Shown: positions 35,313 through 44,137, counted from the first letter of the stretch. The stretch: DNA of 64,000 nucleotides from VXYL01 sp965243095 (GCA_965243095.1 OZ251530.1:62001-126000); one strand, 5' to 3'. Notes: generated from the sequence alone by a model not told the origin. Program-made: numbers and translations.

Positions 35313-35846
35313 CTATTGATAGATCATCACGGCGCGGCGGTTCCTCGCCCAAGCGCTTTCGTCGTGGCCGGCGTCCTCGGGGCGCTCTTCGCCGAAGCTC
35401 ACGGTCTCGATCTGGGACGCCCGCACGCCGGCGGAAGTGAGGTAGCGCGCCACGGCGTCGGCGCGGCGTTCGCCCAAGGCGAGGTTGTATTCGCGGGTGC
35501 CGCGCTCGTCGCAGTGGCCTTCGATGGTGATGCGGCGATTGCGGAAGTCGCGCAGATAGCCGGCGTGCAGCGCCAGCATGCGGAGATCGCGCTCGGCCAA
35601 GCGGGCTTGGTCGAATTCGAAGTAGAACGTGCGGCCCAGCGGCGTGCCGCTCGCGTCCACGGGATTGCCTTCGGCATCCACGCGGGGCGGCGGTTCCGGT
35701 TTGGCGACCGGAGTCGGAGCGACCACCGGCGGGGCTTCGACGGGCGTCGGCACCACCGTTTCCTTTTTGCCAGCGCAACCGACCAGCAGCGAACCTCCCG
35801 CCGCCAACGCCACCGTTGCCACCATTCCGCGCATCGCACGCTTCAT
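35313..35846 (-). CDS. pal: Peptidoglycan-associated lipoprotein Pal
   Basis: Lipoprotein of 177 residues that ties the outer membrane to peptidoglycan and accumulates at the division site. The lipobox LLVGC gives a lipidated Cys at about residue 24. A Pro/Val-rich linker is followed by the OmpA-like domain: TFYFEFDQARLAERDL, ITIEGHCDERGTREYNLALG and ERRADAVARYL, with the peptidoglycan-binding Asp and Arg. A strong AAGGAGAG ribosome site precedes the ATG. It lies between tolB and cpoB as usual. Confidence 0.97.
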   Translation of the reverse strand: MKRAMRGMVATVALAAGGSLLVGCAGKKETVVPTPVEAPPVVAPTPVAKPEPPPRVDAEGNPVDASGTPLGRTFYFEFDQARLAERDLRMLALHAGYLRDFRNRRITIEGHCDERGTREYNLALGERRADAVARYLTSAGVRASQIETVSFGEERPEDAGHDESAWARNRRAVMIYQ

Positions 35847-35953
35847 CTGTACTCTCCTTGCCGTCTCGTTTGCCGCGTCGCCGCGGCTGTTGCTTTCCGG
35901 TTGTCCGCTCAGCAGTCCATCCGGCCCACGCCACGCGCCAGCGCGTAGGCCGG

Positions 35954-35959
35954 AGTATA
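35954..35959 (-). promoter_or_regulatory. Possible internal promoter for pal-cpoB (-10 TATACT)
   Basis: In the 165-base gap between tolB and pal the minus strand carries TATACT, about 108 bases before the pal ATG. No good TTGACA is at the right distance (nearest is a TTGCCT that is too close), so this is a weak proposal based mainly on the -10 and on the unusually long gap within an otherwise tight gene run. Confidence 0.3.
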
Positions 35960-36011
35960 CCCTACAAAGAAAGGCAACTGTGCCAGCGGGTTTACGCCTC
36001 CAACGCCTATG

Positions 36012-37421
36012 CTAGTTGTTGGTCGTCGCCGCGCCGCCGAGCTCCGGCCCGGCGAGGAAGGGCGACCACGCCGGTTCGCGCACGTCGCCGGCCTGCGATG
36101 GCAGGAAGAACTTGGCGTTCCCTTGGATGGCGACCGCGGCGAGCATGCCGCGTCCTTGGTTGCGCGTGGCGTAGATCATCATCATGCCGTTCGGCGCCAG
36201 CGTCGGCGACTCGTCCAGCGCCGTTTGCTGATCGAGTGCGCTGAGCACGCGCAGCGAATCCCGCTCCAGATCCTGCCAAGCGATGCGGTACACGCCTTCG
36301 CGGCGATGCACGTAGACGAGGTGGCGCCCGTCCGGCAGGATGCGGGCGCGGGCGTTGTAGTCGCCCTCGAAGGTGAGGCGTTCGACGAAGGAGGTCTTCA
36401 AGTCCTTGCGGTAGATCTGCGCCTTGCCGCCGCGGTCGGAGGTGAAGATCAGGCTTTCCCCGTCCGGGCTCCACACCGGCTCGGTGTCGATGGCGTTGGG
36501 CCGGCGGGTGACGCGGCGGAGCTCGCCACTGACGAGGTTCTTGATGTAGATCTCCGGGTTGCCGTCGCGGGAAAGCGACATCGCCAGCCGCGTACCGTCC
36601 GGCGAAAACGTCGGCGCGCCGTTGATGCCCGGGTACTCGGCCACGCGGGTGCGCTCGGCGGTGGCGAGCTCCTGCACCATGATGGTGGAGCGACCGGTCT
36701 CGAAGGACACGTAGGCGATCCGATCCGCCGCCGGCGACCAAGCCGGCGACAGGATGGCGTCCTCGGAGCGGAACAGCTCGCGCTCGCGGTGGCCGTCGGC
36801 GTCCGCCAGCATCAGCCGGTACGGCGCCGGGCCGCCGGGCCGCTGCAAAACGTAGAGGATCTTGGTGGAGAACGCGCCGGGCACGCCGGTCACCGCGGCG
36901 AAGACGTCGTCCGCGACACGATGCGCCGCATCGCGCGCCAAGTCCAACGTGAACGCTAGCCGGGCCGTGGCGAGCGGGCGTTCGGCGGCCACGTCGAACA
37001 GGTGGTAGGTCAAAGCCAGCCGCGTGCTTTGCGTGATGCGAGGCGCGTCCGCAGCCGGCGCCGAGACGCGCGCGACGAGCAGATAGTCCATGCCCAGCAG
37101 CCGCCAATCGCGGAAGATGACCCCCTCCGGGGAATCCGGCAGCGACAGCATGTCGCTGCTCGGCAGCGCCGCGAACTGGCCGGTGCGCATCAAGTCGCTG
37201 GCAACGATGTCGGCCAGGTCCGCCCCCGGCAGCGACGGGCCGCCGAACGGCACCACGGCGATCTTGGTCGGGTTGTCGCCGCCTTGGGTGATGACGATCT
37301 CCAGCGCGTGTACTTGGCAGCACAACACGAGCAAGGCAACCAACCCGGCGGCCTTGCCGCCCAGACGAGCGGAACGCGCCGCGGCGCGGGCCGTTTTCAC
37401 GAGATTCTTGCGCGTTCTCAC
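36012..37421 (-). CDS. tolB: Tol-Pal translocation protein TolB
   Basis: Periplasmic protein of about 469 residues. TolB binds Pal and is controlled by TolA, so that Pal is released and retargeted during division. A basic N-terminus and signal helix (AAGLVALLVLCCQVHALEIV, cleaved near VHA) precede the N-terminal domain (TKIAVVPFGGPSLPGADLAD). The six-bladed propeller follows, with repeats such as PAWSPAADRIAYVSFETGR, PTFSPDGTRLAMSLSRDGNP and PVWSPDGESLIFTSDRGGK. GTG 37421 overlaps the tolA stop. The protein is slightly longer than E. coli TolB because of its N-terminal extension. Confidence 0.96.
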   Translation of the reverse strand: MRTRKNLVKTARAAARSARLGGKAAGLVALLVLCCQVHALEIVITQGGDNPTKIAVVPFGGPSLPGADLADIVASDLMRTGQFAALPSSDMLSLPDSPEGVIFRDWRLLGMDYLLVARVSAPAADAPRITQSTRLALTYHLFDVAAERPLATARLAFTLDLARDAAHRVADDVFAAVTGVPGAFSTKILYVLQRPGGPAPYRLMLADADGHRERELFRSEDAILSPAWSPAADRIAYVSFETGRSTIMVQELATAERTRVAEYPGINGAPTFSPDGTRLAMSLSRDGNPEIYIKNLVSGELRRVTRRPNAIDTEPVWSPDGESLIFTSDRGGKAQIYRKDLKTSFVERLTFEGDYNARARILPDGRHLVYVHRREGVYRIAWQDLERDSLRVLSALDQQTALDESPTLAPNGMMMIYATRNQGRGMLAAVAIQGNAKFFLPSQAGDVREPAWSPFLAGPELGGAATTNN

Positions 37422-38110
37422 CGCAACAGATCCTCCGGTCGGAACAAAATGGTGAAGCGGCGGAACTCGGCCTCGAACAGCCGTCGATCCTTCGGCACCT
37501 CGAACCGGCGCACTTTGCGCGTGGCGCGCTCCACCGAGCGGTCGTAGTGTACGTTGCCGCTGGAGGTGACGAGCTCGACGGAAAGCAACTCGCCGGTGGG
37601 CGCCAAGTGCAGCATGATGCGCGCCACCATGCCGTTGCGGGCGCTGGGCGGGCGCGTCCACTCGCGGCTGATGGCGCGGCGGATGGCTTGCACATAGGTC
37701 ATCGACGCTTGTTCGGCGAGGCGCTGCTCGATGTCCGCCGTTTCGTCCTGCAAGGCGCGGCGGGTGGCTTCCTCCTCGATGGCCCGCAGCCGCCGCTCGG
37801 CCTCGGCGCGTTTGCGCGCCTCCTCGGCTTCGGCGTCCGGTTTCGGCTTCGGCGGCGGCTTGGGCGCGGGTTTGGGCTTCGGTTTGGGCGCGGCCGGCTT
37901 CGGCGCCGCGGGTTTCGGCACCGCCGGTTTCGGCGCGGCAGGCGGCTTCGCCGCGGGCTTGTCGATGACGAGCATCCGCGCTTCGATGGCCTTGGGTTGC
38001 ACCACCCGGGGCAGGTCGGGGTTTTGCTCCCAACCGTGCGCCAAAGTCGCCGCGACGCCGGCGTGGAGCGCCAGCGCAAGCAGCAAAGGCAAAACGTATT
38101 CGCGCGCCAC
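37418..38110 (-). CDS. tolA: Tol-Pal system inner-membrane linker TolA
   Basis: Protein of 230 residues that spans the periplasm from TolQR to Pal/TolB. One N-terminal membrane helix (REYVLPLLLALALHAGVAAT) is followed by a Pro/Lys/Ala repeat region (about residues 53-92), which is an extended rod in place of the long helix of E. coli TolA. A charged helix (EAEEARKRAEAERRLRAIEE) comes next, then the compact C-terminal domain (YVQAIRRAISREWTRPPSA, TGELLSVELVTSSGN). It is about half the length of E. coli TolA. It lies 6 bases after tolR and overlaps tolB. Confidence 0.94.
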   Translation of the reverse strand: MAREYVLPLLLALALHAGVAATLAHGWEQNPDLPRVVQPKAIEARMLVIDKPAAKPPAAPKPAVPKPAAPKPAAPKPKPKPAPKPPPKPKPDAEAEEARKRAEAERRLRAIEEEATRRALQDETADIEQRLAEQASMTYVQAIRRAISREWTRPPSARNGMVARIMLHLAPTGELLSVELVTSSGNVHYDRSVERATRKVRRFEVPKDRRLFEAEFRRFTILFRPEDLLR

Positions 38111-38116
38111 GGCCCG

Positions 38117-38602
38117 CTACTCCTGCGGTGCGCCGGCGGTTAGATCTTCCACCGGGTCCGTCATCAAGCCCACGTTCGCCTTGCCGGCGCGTTGCAGCAC
38201 GGACATCACCCGCATCACCTGGCCGTAGGCCACGCCTTGGTCGCCGCGCACGTACACCGGAATGTCCGGCCTGGCGCGGACGATCTTCGCCACCTGATCC
38301 TCCAGCGAGAAGATGGTGACGCGGGTGCCCGGATCGACGCCCGGGCCCTCGCGCGGCATGCCGGTGTTGATGAAGATCCGGCTTTCCGCGTCCACGCTGA
38401 TCACCAGCGGATCGTCCTCCTCCGTGGGCAGCGGCTTGGAATCCACGTTCGGCAGATCCACGTCCACGCCTTGCGTCAACAGCGGCGCGGTGGCCATGAA
38501 GATCACCAAGAGCACCAGCATCACGTCGATGTAGGGCACCACGTTGATCTCGGACATCGGCCGCCGCCGCACCGTCATCCGCCTGGCTGCGCCGCCTTCC
38601 AC
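38117..38602 (-). CDS. tolR: Tol-Pal system protein TolR
   Basis: Inner-membrane protein of 161 residues, ExbD/TolR family, forming the proton-driven motor with TolQ. The single membrane helix carries the conserved Asp in NVVPYIDVMLVLLVIFMATA, and the periplasmic domain includes the usual DVDLPNVDSKPLP and ending repeat (PVYVRGDQGVAYGQVMRVMS). GTG 38602 follows a GGGAG ribosome site; ATG 38578 is an alternative. A short insert (NTGMPREGPGVDPGTR) is longer than in E. coli TolR. It is 4 bases after tolQ. Confidence 0.96.
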   Translation of the reverse strand: MEGGAARRMTVRRRPMSEINVVPYIDVMLVLLVIFMATAPLLTQGVDVDLPNVDSKPLPTEEDDPLVISVDAESRIFINTGMPREGPGVDPGTRVTIFSLEDQVAKIVRARPDIPVYVRGDQGVAYGQVMRVMSVLQRAGKANVGLMTDPVEDLTAGAPQE

Positions 38603-38606
38603 CGCG

Positions 38607-39296
38607 TCAGCTCCCGGCCGGCCCGGAGTGGGCGACGCGATGCAGGATGGAGGCCAGCTCGTCCGCGAACGCCTCGTAGCGGCGCATGAGGATTTCCACC
38701 CGCGCCGCGAAGCGGTTGTAGCCGATGACGGCGGGAATCGCGGCGAACAGCCCCATCGCCGTGGCCACCAGCGCTTCCGAGATGCCCGGCGCCACCGCCG
38801 TCAACGTCGCCTGGGTCATCCCGGCGAGGCTGCGAAAGGAGTTCATGATGCCCCAGACGGTGCCGAACAAGCCGATGTAGGGGCTGGTGGAGCCCACGGT
38901 GGCGAGAAACGGCAGGTGGCGGCCCAGGCGCTCCTCCTCGCGGGTGACGGCCACGCGCATGGCGCGCTGCACGTTCTGCATCACCGCGTCCGGGTCCGTG
39001 TCCGGCTGCGCCGCCAAGCGCTGGTATTCGCCGAAACCGCTGTGGAACACCGATTCCGCACCGGTGAGATGGGCTTCCTCGCCGTCCAAGCCGGTCTTCA
39101 GCTCGTTGAGGTCGATGCCGCTCCAGAACTCGTCCTCGAAATCGTCGATTTCGCGGCGCACGCGGTTCAAGGCGAACCAGCGCTGGAAGATGAGCGCCCA
39201 GGAAACCACGGACGCCAGCGCCAGCAGCAGCATCACGAACTGCACCAAGGGGCTGGCGTTGAGGATCAAATCGGTGATGGAGAGGGGTTCGGACAC
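38607..39296 (-). CDS. tolQ: Tol-Pal system proton channel subunit TolQ
   Basis: Inner-membrane protein of 229 residues, MotA/TolQ/ExbB family. Three membrane helices are visible: VQFVMLLLALASVVSWALIF, then the pair around STSPYIGLFGTVWGIMNSFR and GISEALVATAMGLFAAIPAV. The helices carry the conserved Thr and Pro residues of the ion path. It starts with GTG at 39296, 4 bases after the ruvB stop. In pseudomonads ybgC normally stands between ruvB and tolQ; it is missing here. Confidence 0.97.
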   Translation of the reverse strand: MSEPLSITDLILNASPLVQFVMLLLALASVVSWALIFQRWFALNRVRREIDDFEDEFWSGIDLNELKTGLDGEEAHLTGAESVFHSGFGEYQRLAAQPDTDPDAVMQNVQRAMRVAVTREEERLGRHLPFLATVGSTSPYIGLFGTVWGIMNSFRSLAGMTQATLTAVAPGISEALVATAMGLFAAIPAVIGYNRFAARVEILMRRYEAFADELASILHRVAHSGPAGS

Positions 39297-39300
39297 GTTG

Positions 39301-40389
39301 CTATTCCGTAGTTGGCTCCGTGGTGGGCGGATCGTCCGCGGCGAAGTTCAGCTCCGGCTGCGCGCCGGGCGGGCGCTTCGGCAGCACGCCCAAATGCCTA
39401 TACGCGGACTCGGTGAGCACGCGGCCGCGCGGTGTGCGCATCACCAGCCCTTCTTGGATGAGAAAGGGCTCGATCACGTCCTCGATGGTGTCGCGCTCCT
39501 CGCTGATGGCGGCGGAGAGCGAATCCACGCCCACCGGCCCGCCGTCGAACTTGTGCGCGATGGCGTGCAGCACACGCCGGTCCATGCCGTCCAGCCCGCG
39601 CTCGTCCACTTCGAGCAGGGAAAGCGCCGCGTCCGCGCACTGCCGGTTCACGGAACCGTCGCCCTTCACCTCGGCGTAGTCGCGCACGCGCCGCAGCAGG
39701 CGGTTGGCCACCCGCGGCGTGCCGCGGGCGCGCCGGGCCAGTTCTTGGGCGCCCACCGGGTCGGTGGGGATGCCGAGTTTGCCGGCGGACACGGTGACGA
39801 TCTCGGCGAGTTCGCGCTCGTCGTAGAACTCCAAGCGCTGGACGATGCCGAAGCGGTCGCGCAGCGGCGAGGTGAGCAGGCCGGCGCGGGTGGTGGCGCC
39901 GATGAGGGTGAAGCGCTTGAGTTCCAGCTTGATGGAGCGCGCCGACGGGCCGTCGCCGATGAGGATGTCCAACTTGCCGTCCTCCATCGCCGGATAGAGC
40001 ACCTCCTCCACCACCGGCGAGAGGCGGTGGATTTCGTCGATGAACAGCACATCGCCGTCGTCGAGGTTGGTCAGCTGGGCGGCCAAGTCGCCTTGCCGCT
40101 CCAGCACCGGGCCGGAGGTCTGCTTCAACGCCACGGCCATTTCGTTCGCCACGATGTGCGCCAGCGTCGTCTTGCCGAGGCCGGGCGGGCCGAAGATCAG
40201 CGTGTGGTCGAGGCTGTCGCCGCGCCGCCGGGCGGCTTCGATGAACAGCGCCATCTGCTCCTTCACCGCCGTCTGGCCGATGTACTCGGACAAGCGCTTC
40301 GGGCGCAGGGCGCTGTCGAAACGGCGCTCGTCGTCGCCGTTGTCGGCCGCGGCGGCGCCGGAAGTGACGCGATCCGGCTGCACCGTCAT
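39301..40389 (-). CDS. ruvB: Holliday junction branch-migration helicase RuvB
   Basis: AAA+ ATPase of 362 residues that drives branch migration of Holliday junctions with RuvA. It shows Walker A FGPPGLGKTTLAHIVANEMA, Walker B DDGDVLFIDEIHRLSPVVEE, sensor 1 (LIGATTRAGLLTSPLRDRFG) and arginine finger region (GTPRVANRLLRRVRDYAEV). The winged-helix DNA-binding end contains RTPRGRVLTESAYRHLG. The ATG overlaps the ruvA stop by four bases. Length is a little above E. coli RuvB because of short tails. Confidence 0.98.
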   Translation of the reverse strand: MTVQPDRVTSGAAAADNGDDERRFDSALRPKRLSEYIGQTAVKEQMALFIEAARRRGDSLDHTLIFGPPGLGKTTLAHIVANEMAVALKQTSGPVLERQGDLAAQLTNLDDGDVLFIDEIHRLSPVVEEVLYPAMEDGKLDILIGDGPSARSIKLELKRFTLIGATTRAGLLTSPLRDRFGIVQRLEFYDERELAEIVTVSAGKLGIPTDPVGAQELARRARGTPRVANRLLRRVRDYAEVKGDGSVNRQCADAALSLLEVDERGLDGMDRRVLHAIAHKFDGGPVGVDSLSAAISEERDTIEDVIEPFLIQEGLVMRTPRGRVLTESAYRHLGVLPKRPPGAQPELNFAADDPPTTEPTTE

Positions 40390-40982
40390 GCGGCCAACCT
40401 GCGCAGCGCTTCACGGATGAGATCCTCCACCGGCGCTTCCTTGCCGAACGCCTCGGCGACTTCGCCGACCACCTCGGCGGCGTTTCGCTCGCGATAGCCC
40501 AAGGCCACCAAGGCGAGGGTGGCGTCGCGCGCGGCGGAGTTCGCCGAACGACCGTTCGCGGCCGCGTCGGCGGCCGCCAAGCCATCCACCTTGTCGCGCA
40601 ACTCCATCACCAAGCGGCTGGCGGTCTTCTTGCCGATGCCCGGAACGCGGGTGATGGCGGCGACATCGCCGCTGGCCACCGCCGCGGCGAACTGATCCGG
40701 CGTCACCGCGGACAACAACGCCAGCGCCAGCTTCGGCCCGACGCCCGGGGCTTTGATGAGGGCGCGGAACAGGGTCTGCTCGGCCAAGTTGGCGAAGCCG
40801 AACAGCACCGGCACATCGTCGCGCACGGCCTGATGCGTGAACACGGACGCCTGCTCGGGGCTGGCCGCCAAAGCCGCCGCGGCGCCGGCGGTAACTTGCA
40901 CCTCGTAGCCGACGCCGCCCACGTCGATCACCGCCGTGAACTCGTCGAGTTCCAACAGTGTGCCGCGCAGTCGAGCTATCAC
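40386..40982 (-). CDS. ruvA: Holliday junction DNA-binding protein RuvA
   Basis: Protein of 198 residues that binds Holliday junctions as a tetramer and loads RuvB. The OB domain begins IARLRGTLLELDEFTAVIDV, with GGVGYEVQV. Two helix-hairpin-helix motifs follow: LIKAPGVGPKLALALLS and ITRVPGIGKKTASRLVMELR. The C-terminal RuvB-binding domain contains LVALGYRERNAAEVV. GTG at 40982 overlaps the ruvC stop (GTGA). Confidence 0.97.
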   Translation of the reverse strand: MIARLRGTLLELDEFTAVIDVGGVGYEVQVTAGAAAALAASPEQASVFTHQAVRDDVPVLFGFANLAEQTLFRALIKAPGVGPKLALALLSAVTPDQFAAAVASGDVAAITRVPGIGKKTASRLVMELRDKVDGLAAADAAANGRSANSAARDATLALVALGYRERNAAEVVGEVAEAFGKEAPVEDLIREALRRLAA

Positions 40983-41566
40983 AGGCCGTTCACCGTTTCC
41001 GTTTGCCGTTCTTGCCCCGGTGCGTTCGCTGCTTGGGCGTTCCGGCAAGTATTGATGTGACAGATGGCCACCGCAAGGGCATCCGCGGCGTCCGGCGCCG
41101 GCGCGGCGTCCAACCCCAGCAATGCCCGCACCATGTATTGCACCTGCTCCTTCTCCGCCCGCCCGGTGCCCACCACCGCCAGTTTCACGGCGCGGCTCGC
41201 GTATTCGCGCACCGCCAATCCGGCACCCACCGCGGCGGCGATGGCCACGCCCCGCGCCTGGCCCAGCTTGAGCGCGGAGGCCGGGTTGCGCGCCACAAAC
41301 ACCTCTTCGATGGCGAACTCGTCCGGCGCGTGCGTGGCGATGACGGCGCCGACGCCGCGGTAGATGTCCGCCAAGCGGCCGGCGAAGGCGCCGGCGGCGG
41401 TCTCCACGCAGCCGCTGGCCACGTAGCGCAAGGCACCACGTTGCCAATCCACCACGCCGTAGCCGGTGCGCCGCGAGCCCGGATCGATGCCGAGTATCCG
41501 GCGCGCCCTGCGGGGCGCGTTCGAGTTTGCTGCGCAAACTCCGTGCCTCTGGCGAACTTGACTCAT
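40979..41566 (-). CDS. ruvC: Holliday junction resolvase RuvC with repeat-encoded N-terminus
   Basis: Endonuclease of 195 residues that cuts Holliday junctions. Catalytic acids are in ILGIDPGSRRTGYGVVD (D28), EFAIEEVF and the late APDAADALAVAICH. E. coli RuvC is 173 residues and begins right at the first motif. Here the only in-frame start, ATG 41566, adds 23 residues, of which about 14 (VCAANSNAPRRARR) are encoded by a REP-like double hairpin. No Shine-Dalgarno sequence is visible before this ATG. The gene sits between yebC and ruvA as in many gammaproteobacteria. Confidence 0.95.
   Translation of the reverse strand: MSQVRQRHGVCAANSNAPRRARRILGIDPGSRRTGYGVVDWQRGALRYVASGCVETAAGAFAGRLADIYRGVGAVIATHAPDEFAIEEVFVARNPASALKLGQARGVAIAAAVGAGLAVREYASRAVKLAVVGTGRAEKEQVQYMVRALLGLDAAPAPDAADALAVAICHINTCRNAQAANAPGQERQTETVNGL
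41502..41541. repeat. REP-like double-hairpin element, copy B (inside ruvC 5' end)
   Basis: Inverted copy of the element at 34477-34516. Plus-strand order is arms CGCGCCC/GGGCGCG (41502-41508 and 41513-41519, loop TGCG), then arms GAGTTTGC/GCAAACTC (41523-41530 and 41534-41541, loop TGC). The stems are identical to copy A; linker and one loop differ. It lies within the first 22 codons of ruvC, so the messenger would fold strongly just after the start codon. Confidence 0.75.
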
Positions 41567-41595
41567 CGGTGAAAGATCAACGCCGCTCGAGGAAT

Positions 41596-42330
41596 CTAGC
41601 CGGCCGCGACCGCTTCGTTCCATTCGAGATTGCAGTACACGTTTTGCACGTCCTCCAAATCGTCCAAAGCGTCCACCAGGCGCAGCACCTTGGCGGCGGC
41701 GTCCTCGTCGCAGGCGACGGTGGAAGCCGGCACCATCGCCAATTCGGCGTGCTCCGCGGCCATGCCGGCGGCCTGCAAGGCGTCCACCACCGCGCCAATG
41801 CGTTCGGGCGCCGTGGTGATGGAAAGCACTCCGTCCTCTGCCTCGATGTCCTCGGCGCCGGCGTCCAAGACGGCTTCGAGCGCGGCTTCCTCGTCCGCTC
41901 CGGCAACCGTCACCACGCCTTGCTTGTGGAACAGGTACGCAACCGAGCCATCGGTGCCGAGATTGCCGCCGTGCTTGCTGAAGGCGTGGCGCACCGCAGC
42001 CACGGCGCGATTGCGATTGTCCGTCATCACCTCCACCAACACCGCCACGCCGCCGGGCGCGTAGCCTTCGTACACCAACTCCTCCACATCGCCGCCGCCG
42101 GTGCCGCCGACGCCCCGGGCGATGGCGCGATCGATGGTGTCGCGGGGGATGTTGACCGCCAGCGCGGCTTCCAGCGCCACGCGCAGGCGCGGATTGTCGC
42201 CGGGCGCGCCGCCGCCGAGCCGCGCCGCCACGGTGAGTTCGCGGATGACCTTCGTCCACACCTTGGCGCGCTTGGCGTCCTGGCGCGCCTTGCGGTGTTT
42301 GATGTTCGCCCACTTGGAGTGCCCGGCCAT
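41596..42330 (-). CDS. yebC: YebC/TACO1-family protein
   Basis: Protein of 244 residues. YebC-family proteins were annotated as transcription regulators; recent work on the family shows some help ribosomes through proline-rich stretches. The start MAGHSKWANIKHRKARQDAK is the full signature, followed by NPRLRVALEAALAVNIPRDT and ELVYEGYAPGGVAVLVEVMT. Length and order (aspS-yebC-ruvC) are typical. It is 29 bases upstream of the ruvC ATG and follows aspS by 30 bases. Confidence 0.96.
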   Translation of the reverse strand: MAGHSKWANIKHRKARQDAKRAKVWTKVIRELTVAARLGGGAPGDNPRLRVALEAALAVNIPRDTIDRAIARGVGGTGGGDVEELVYEGYAPGGVAVLVEVMTDNRNRAVAAVRHAFSKHGGNLGTDGSVAYLFHKQGVVTVAGADEEAALEAVLDAGAEDIEAEDGVLSITTAPERIGAVVDALQAAGMAAEHAELAMVPASTVACDEDAAAKVLRLVDALDDLEDVQNVYCNLEWNEAVAAG

Positions 42331-42360
42331 TTTCTTTCCCTTTCCGCTCCGCCGAGTCGC

Positions 42361-44127
42361 TCAGCGCAGCCGAATGTGCAGGTCGCGCAATTGGTGCGCG
42401 TCCACCGGCCCGGGCGCCCCGGTCAACGGGCAGGCCGCGGACTGCGTCTTCGGGAACGCCAGCACGTCGCGGATGTTGTCCGTGCCGGCCAGAAACATCA
42501 CCAAACGGTCGAAGCCGAGCGCGATGCCGCCGTGCGGCGGGCAGCCGAAGGTGAGCGCGTCCAGCAGAAAGCCGAACTTCACCTCCGCCTCCTGGCCGAT
42601 GCCGAGCGCCTCGAACACGGCGCGCTGGGTGTCGATGTCGTGGATGCGCAGCGAGCCGCCGCCCACCTCCACGCCGTTTAACACGAAGTCGTAGGCGCGC
42701 GCCAGCGCTTCGCCGGGCCGTTCGCGCAGCTCGTCCGGGGTGCAAGCCGGTTGCGTGAACGGATGGTGCGCCGGCGCCAGCCCCTCGCGCCCGGTTTCGA
42801 ACATGGGAAACTCGGTCACCCACACCGGCGCCCAGCGATCTTCGACCAGCTCCAAGGCGCGGCCCAGTTCGTTGCGAAACGCCCCCATGGCGTCGTGTAC
42901 CACCTTGGCCGTGTCCGCTCCGAAGAACACGATGTCGCCGGTTTCCGCGCCCACCCGGGCGAGCACCGCCTCCACCGTCTCCGGCGTCAGAAACTTGAGA
43001 ATCGGGGATTGCAGGCCGGCCGCGCCGGCGGCCCGATCGTTCACCTTGATGTAGGCCAAGCCTTTCGCGCCATAGGGGCGCACGAAGTCCACATAGGCGT
43101 CCAACTCCCGGCGCGTCAGCTTGGCGGCGGCGCCCGGCGCCCGCAACGCCGCCACGCGCCCCCCCGCATCGTTCGCCGGCGCGCTGAACACTTGAAACGC
43201 CGAGTCGCGCAGGAGATCGCCCACTTCCACCAGCGCCAGCGGATTGCGCAAATCCGGCGCGTCCGTGCCGTAGCGCGCCATCGCCTCGGCGTAGGGGAGC
43301 ACCGGGAACTGGGGCAGTTCCACGCCTTTGAGTTCGCGGAAAAGCGTTTGGACCAGCCCCTCGGTCAACGCCATCACATCAGCCTCCGCCACGAACGACG
43401 CTTCGATGTCGATCTGGGTGAACTCCGGCTGGCGATCCGCCCGCAGGTCCTCGTCGCGGTAGCAGCGGGCGAGCTGATAGTACTTGTCCACCGAGGACAT
43501 CATCAGCACCTGCTTGAAGATCTGCGGCGATTGCGGCAGCGCGTAGAAATGGCCGGCCTGCTCGCGGCTCGGCACCAAATAGTCGCGCGCGCCCTCGGGC
43601 GTGGTCTTGGTGAGCGTGGGCGTCTCGATTTCCCAAAAGCCTGCTTCTTCCAGCACGCGCCGCGTCACGCTGGCGGCGCGGGCGCGCAGCCGCAAGCGCT
43701 CCTGCATCTGCGGGCGGCGCAAGTCCAGATAGCGATAGCGCAGGCGCGTTTCCTCGCCCACCTCGACGTGCTCGTCGAGTTGGATGGCCGGCGTCGCGGA
43801 TTCGTTCAACACCGCCAGCGTTTCGCCCAGCACTTCCACCTCGCCGGTTTGCATGTCCGGGTTCTCGGTGCCCGCTGGGCGACGGCGCACACGCCCGCGC
43901 ACACGCAGCACGAACTCGTTGCGCACGCGATCTGCGATGGCGAAGCTCGAAGGCGTGTCCGGGTCGTACACCACTTGCACGATGCCGGCGCGGTCGCGCA
44001 CATCCAAAAAGATGACGCCGCCGTGGTCGCGCCGGCGATGCGCCCAACCCACCAGTTCGACCACTTCGCCCACCTGCCCGGCGTGTACCTCGCCGCAATA
44101 GCAGGTTCGCATCTGCTTGGCTTGCAT
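42361..44127 (-). CDS. aspS: Aspartyl-tRNA synthetase
   Basis: Class II synthetase of about 588 residues, bacterial type with the GAD insertion. The N-terminal OB domain contains MRTCYCGEVHAGQVGEVVEL and GWAHRRRDHGGVIFLDVRDR. Catalytic motifs are FWEIETPTLTKTTPEGARDY, LPQSPQIFKQVLMMSSVDKY, ARCYRDEDLRADRQPEFTQI and the late GIALGFDRLVMFLAGTDNIR. The start could be ATG 44127 or ATG 44112, five codons apart. I could not decide from sequence whether it is discriminating or also charges tRNA-Asn. Confidence 0.97.
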   Translation of the reverse strand: MQAKQMRTCYCGEVHAGQVGEVVELVGWAHRRRDHGGVIFLDVRDRAGIVQVVYDPDTPSSFAIADRVRNEFVLRVRGRVRRRPAGTENPDMQTGEVEVLGETLAVLNESATPAIQLDEHVEVGEETRLRYRYLDLRRPQMQERLRLRARAASVTRRVLEEAGFWEIETPTLTKTTPEGARDYLVPSREQAGHFYALPQSPQIFKQVLMMSSVDKYYQLARCYRDEDLRADRQPEFTQIDIEASFVAEADVMALTEGLVQTLFRELKGVELPQFPVLPYAEAMARYGTDAPDLRNPLALVEVGDLLRDSAFQVFSAPANDAGGRVAALRAPGAAAKLTRRELDAYVDFVRPYGAKGLAYIKVNDRAAGAAGLQSPILKFLTPETVEAVLARVGAETGDIVFFGADTAKVVHDAMGAFRNELGRALELVEDRWAPVWVTEFPMFETGREGLAPAHHPFTQPACTPDELRERPGEALARAYDFVLNGVEVGGGSLRIHDIDTQRAVFEALGIGQEAEVKFGFLLDALTFGCPPHGGIALGFDRLVMFLAGTDNIRDVLAFPKTQSAACPLTGAPGPVDAHQLRDLHIRLR

Positions 44128-44137
44128 CGGAGTCGCC

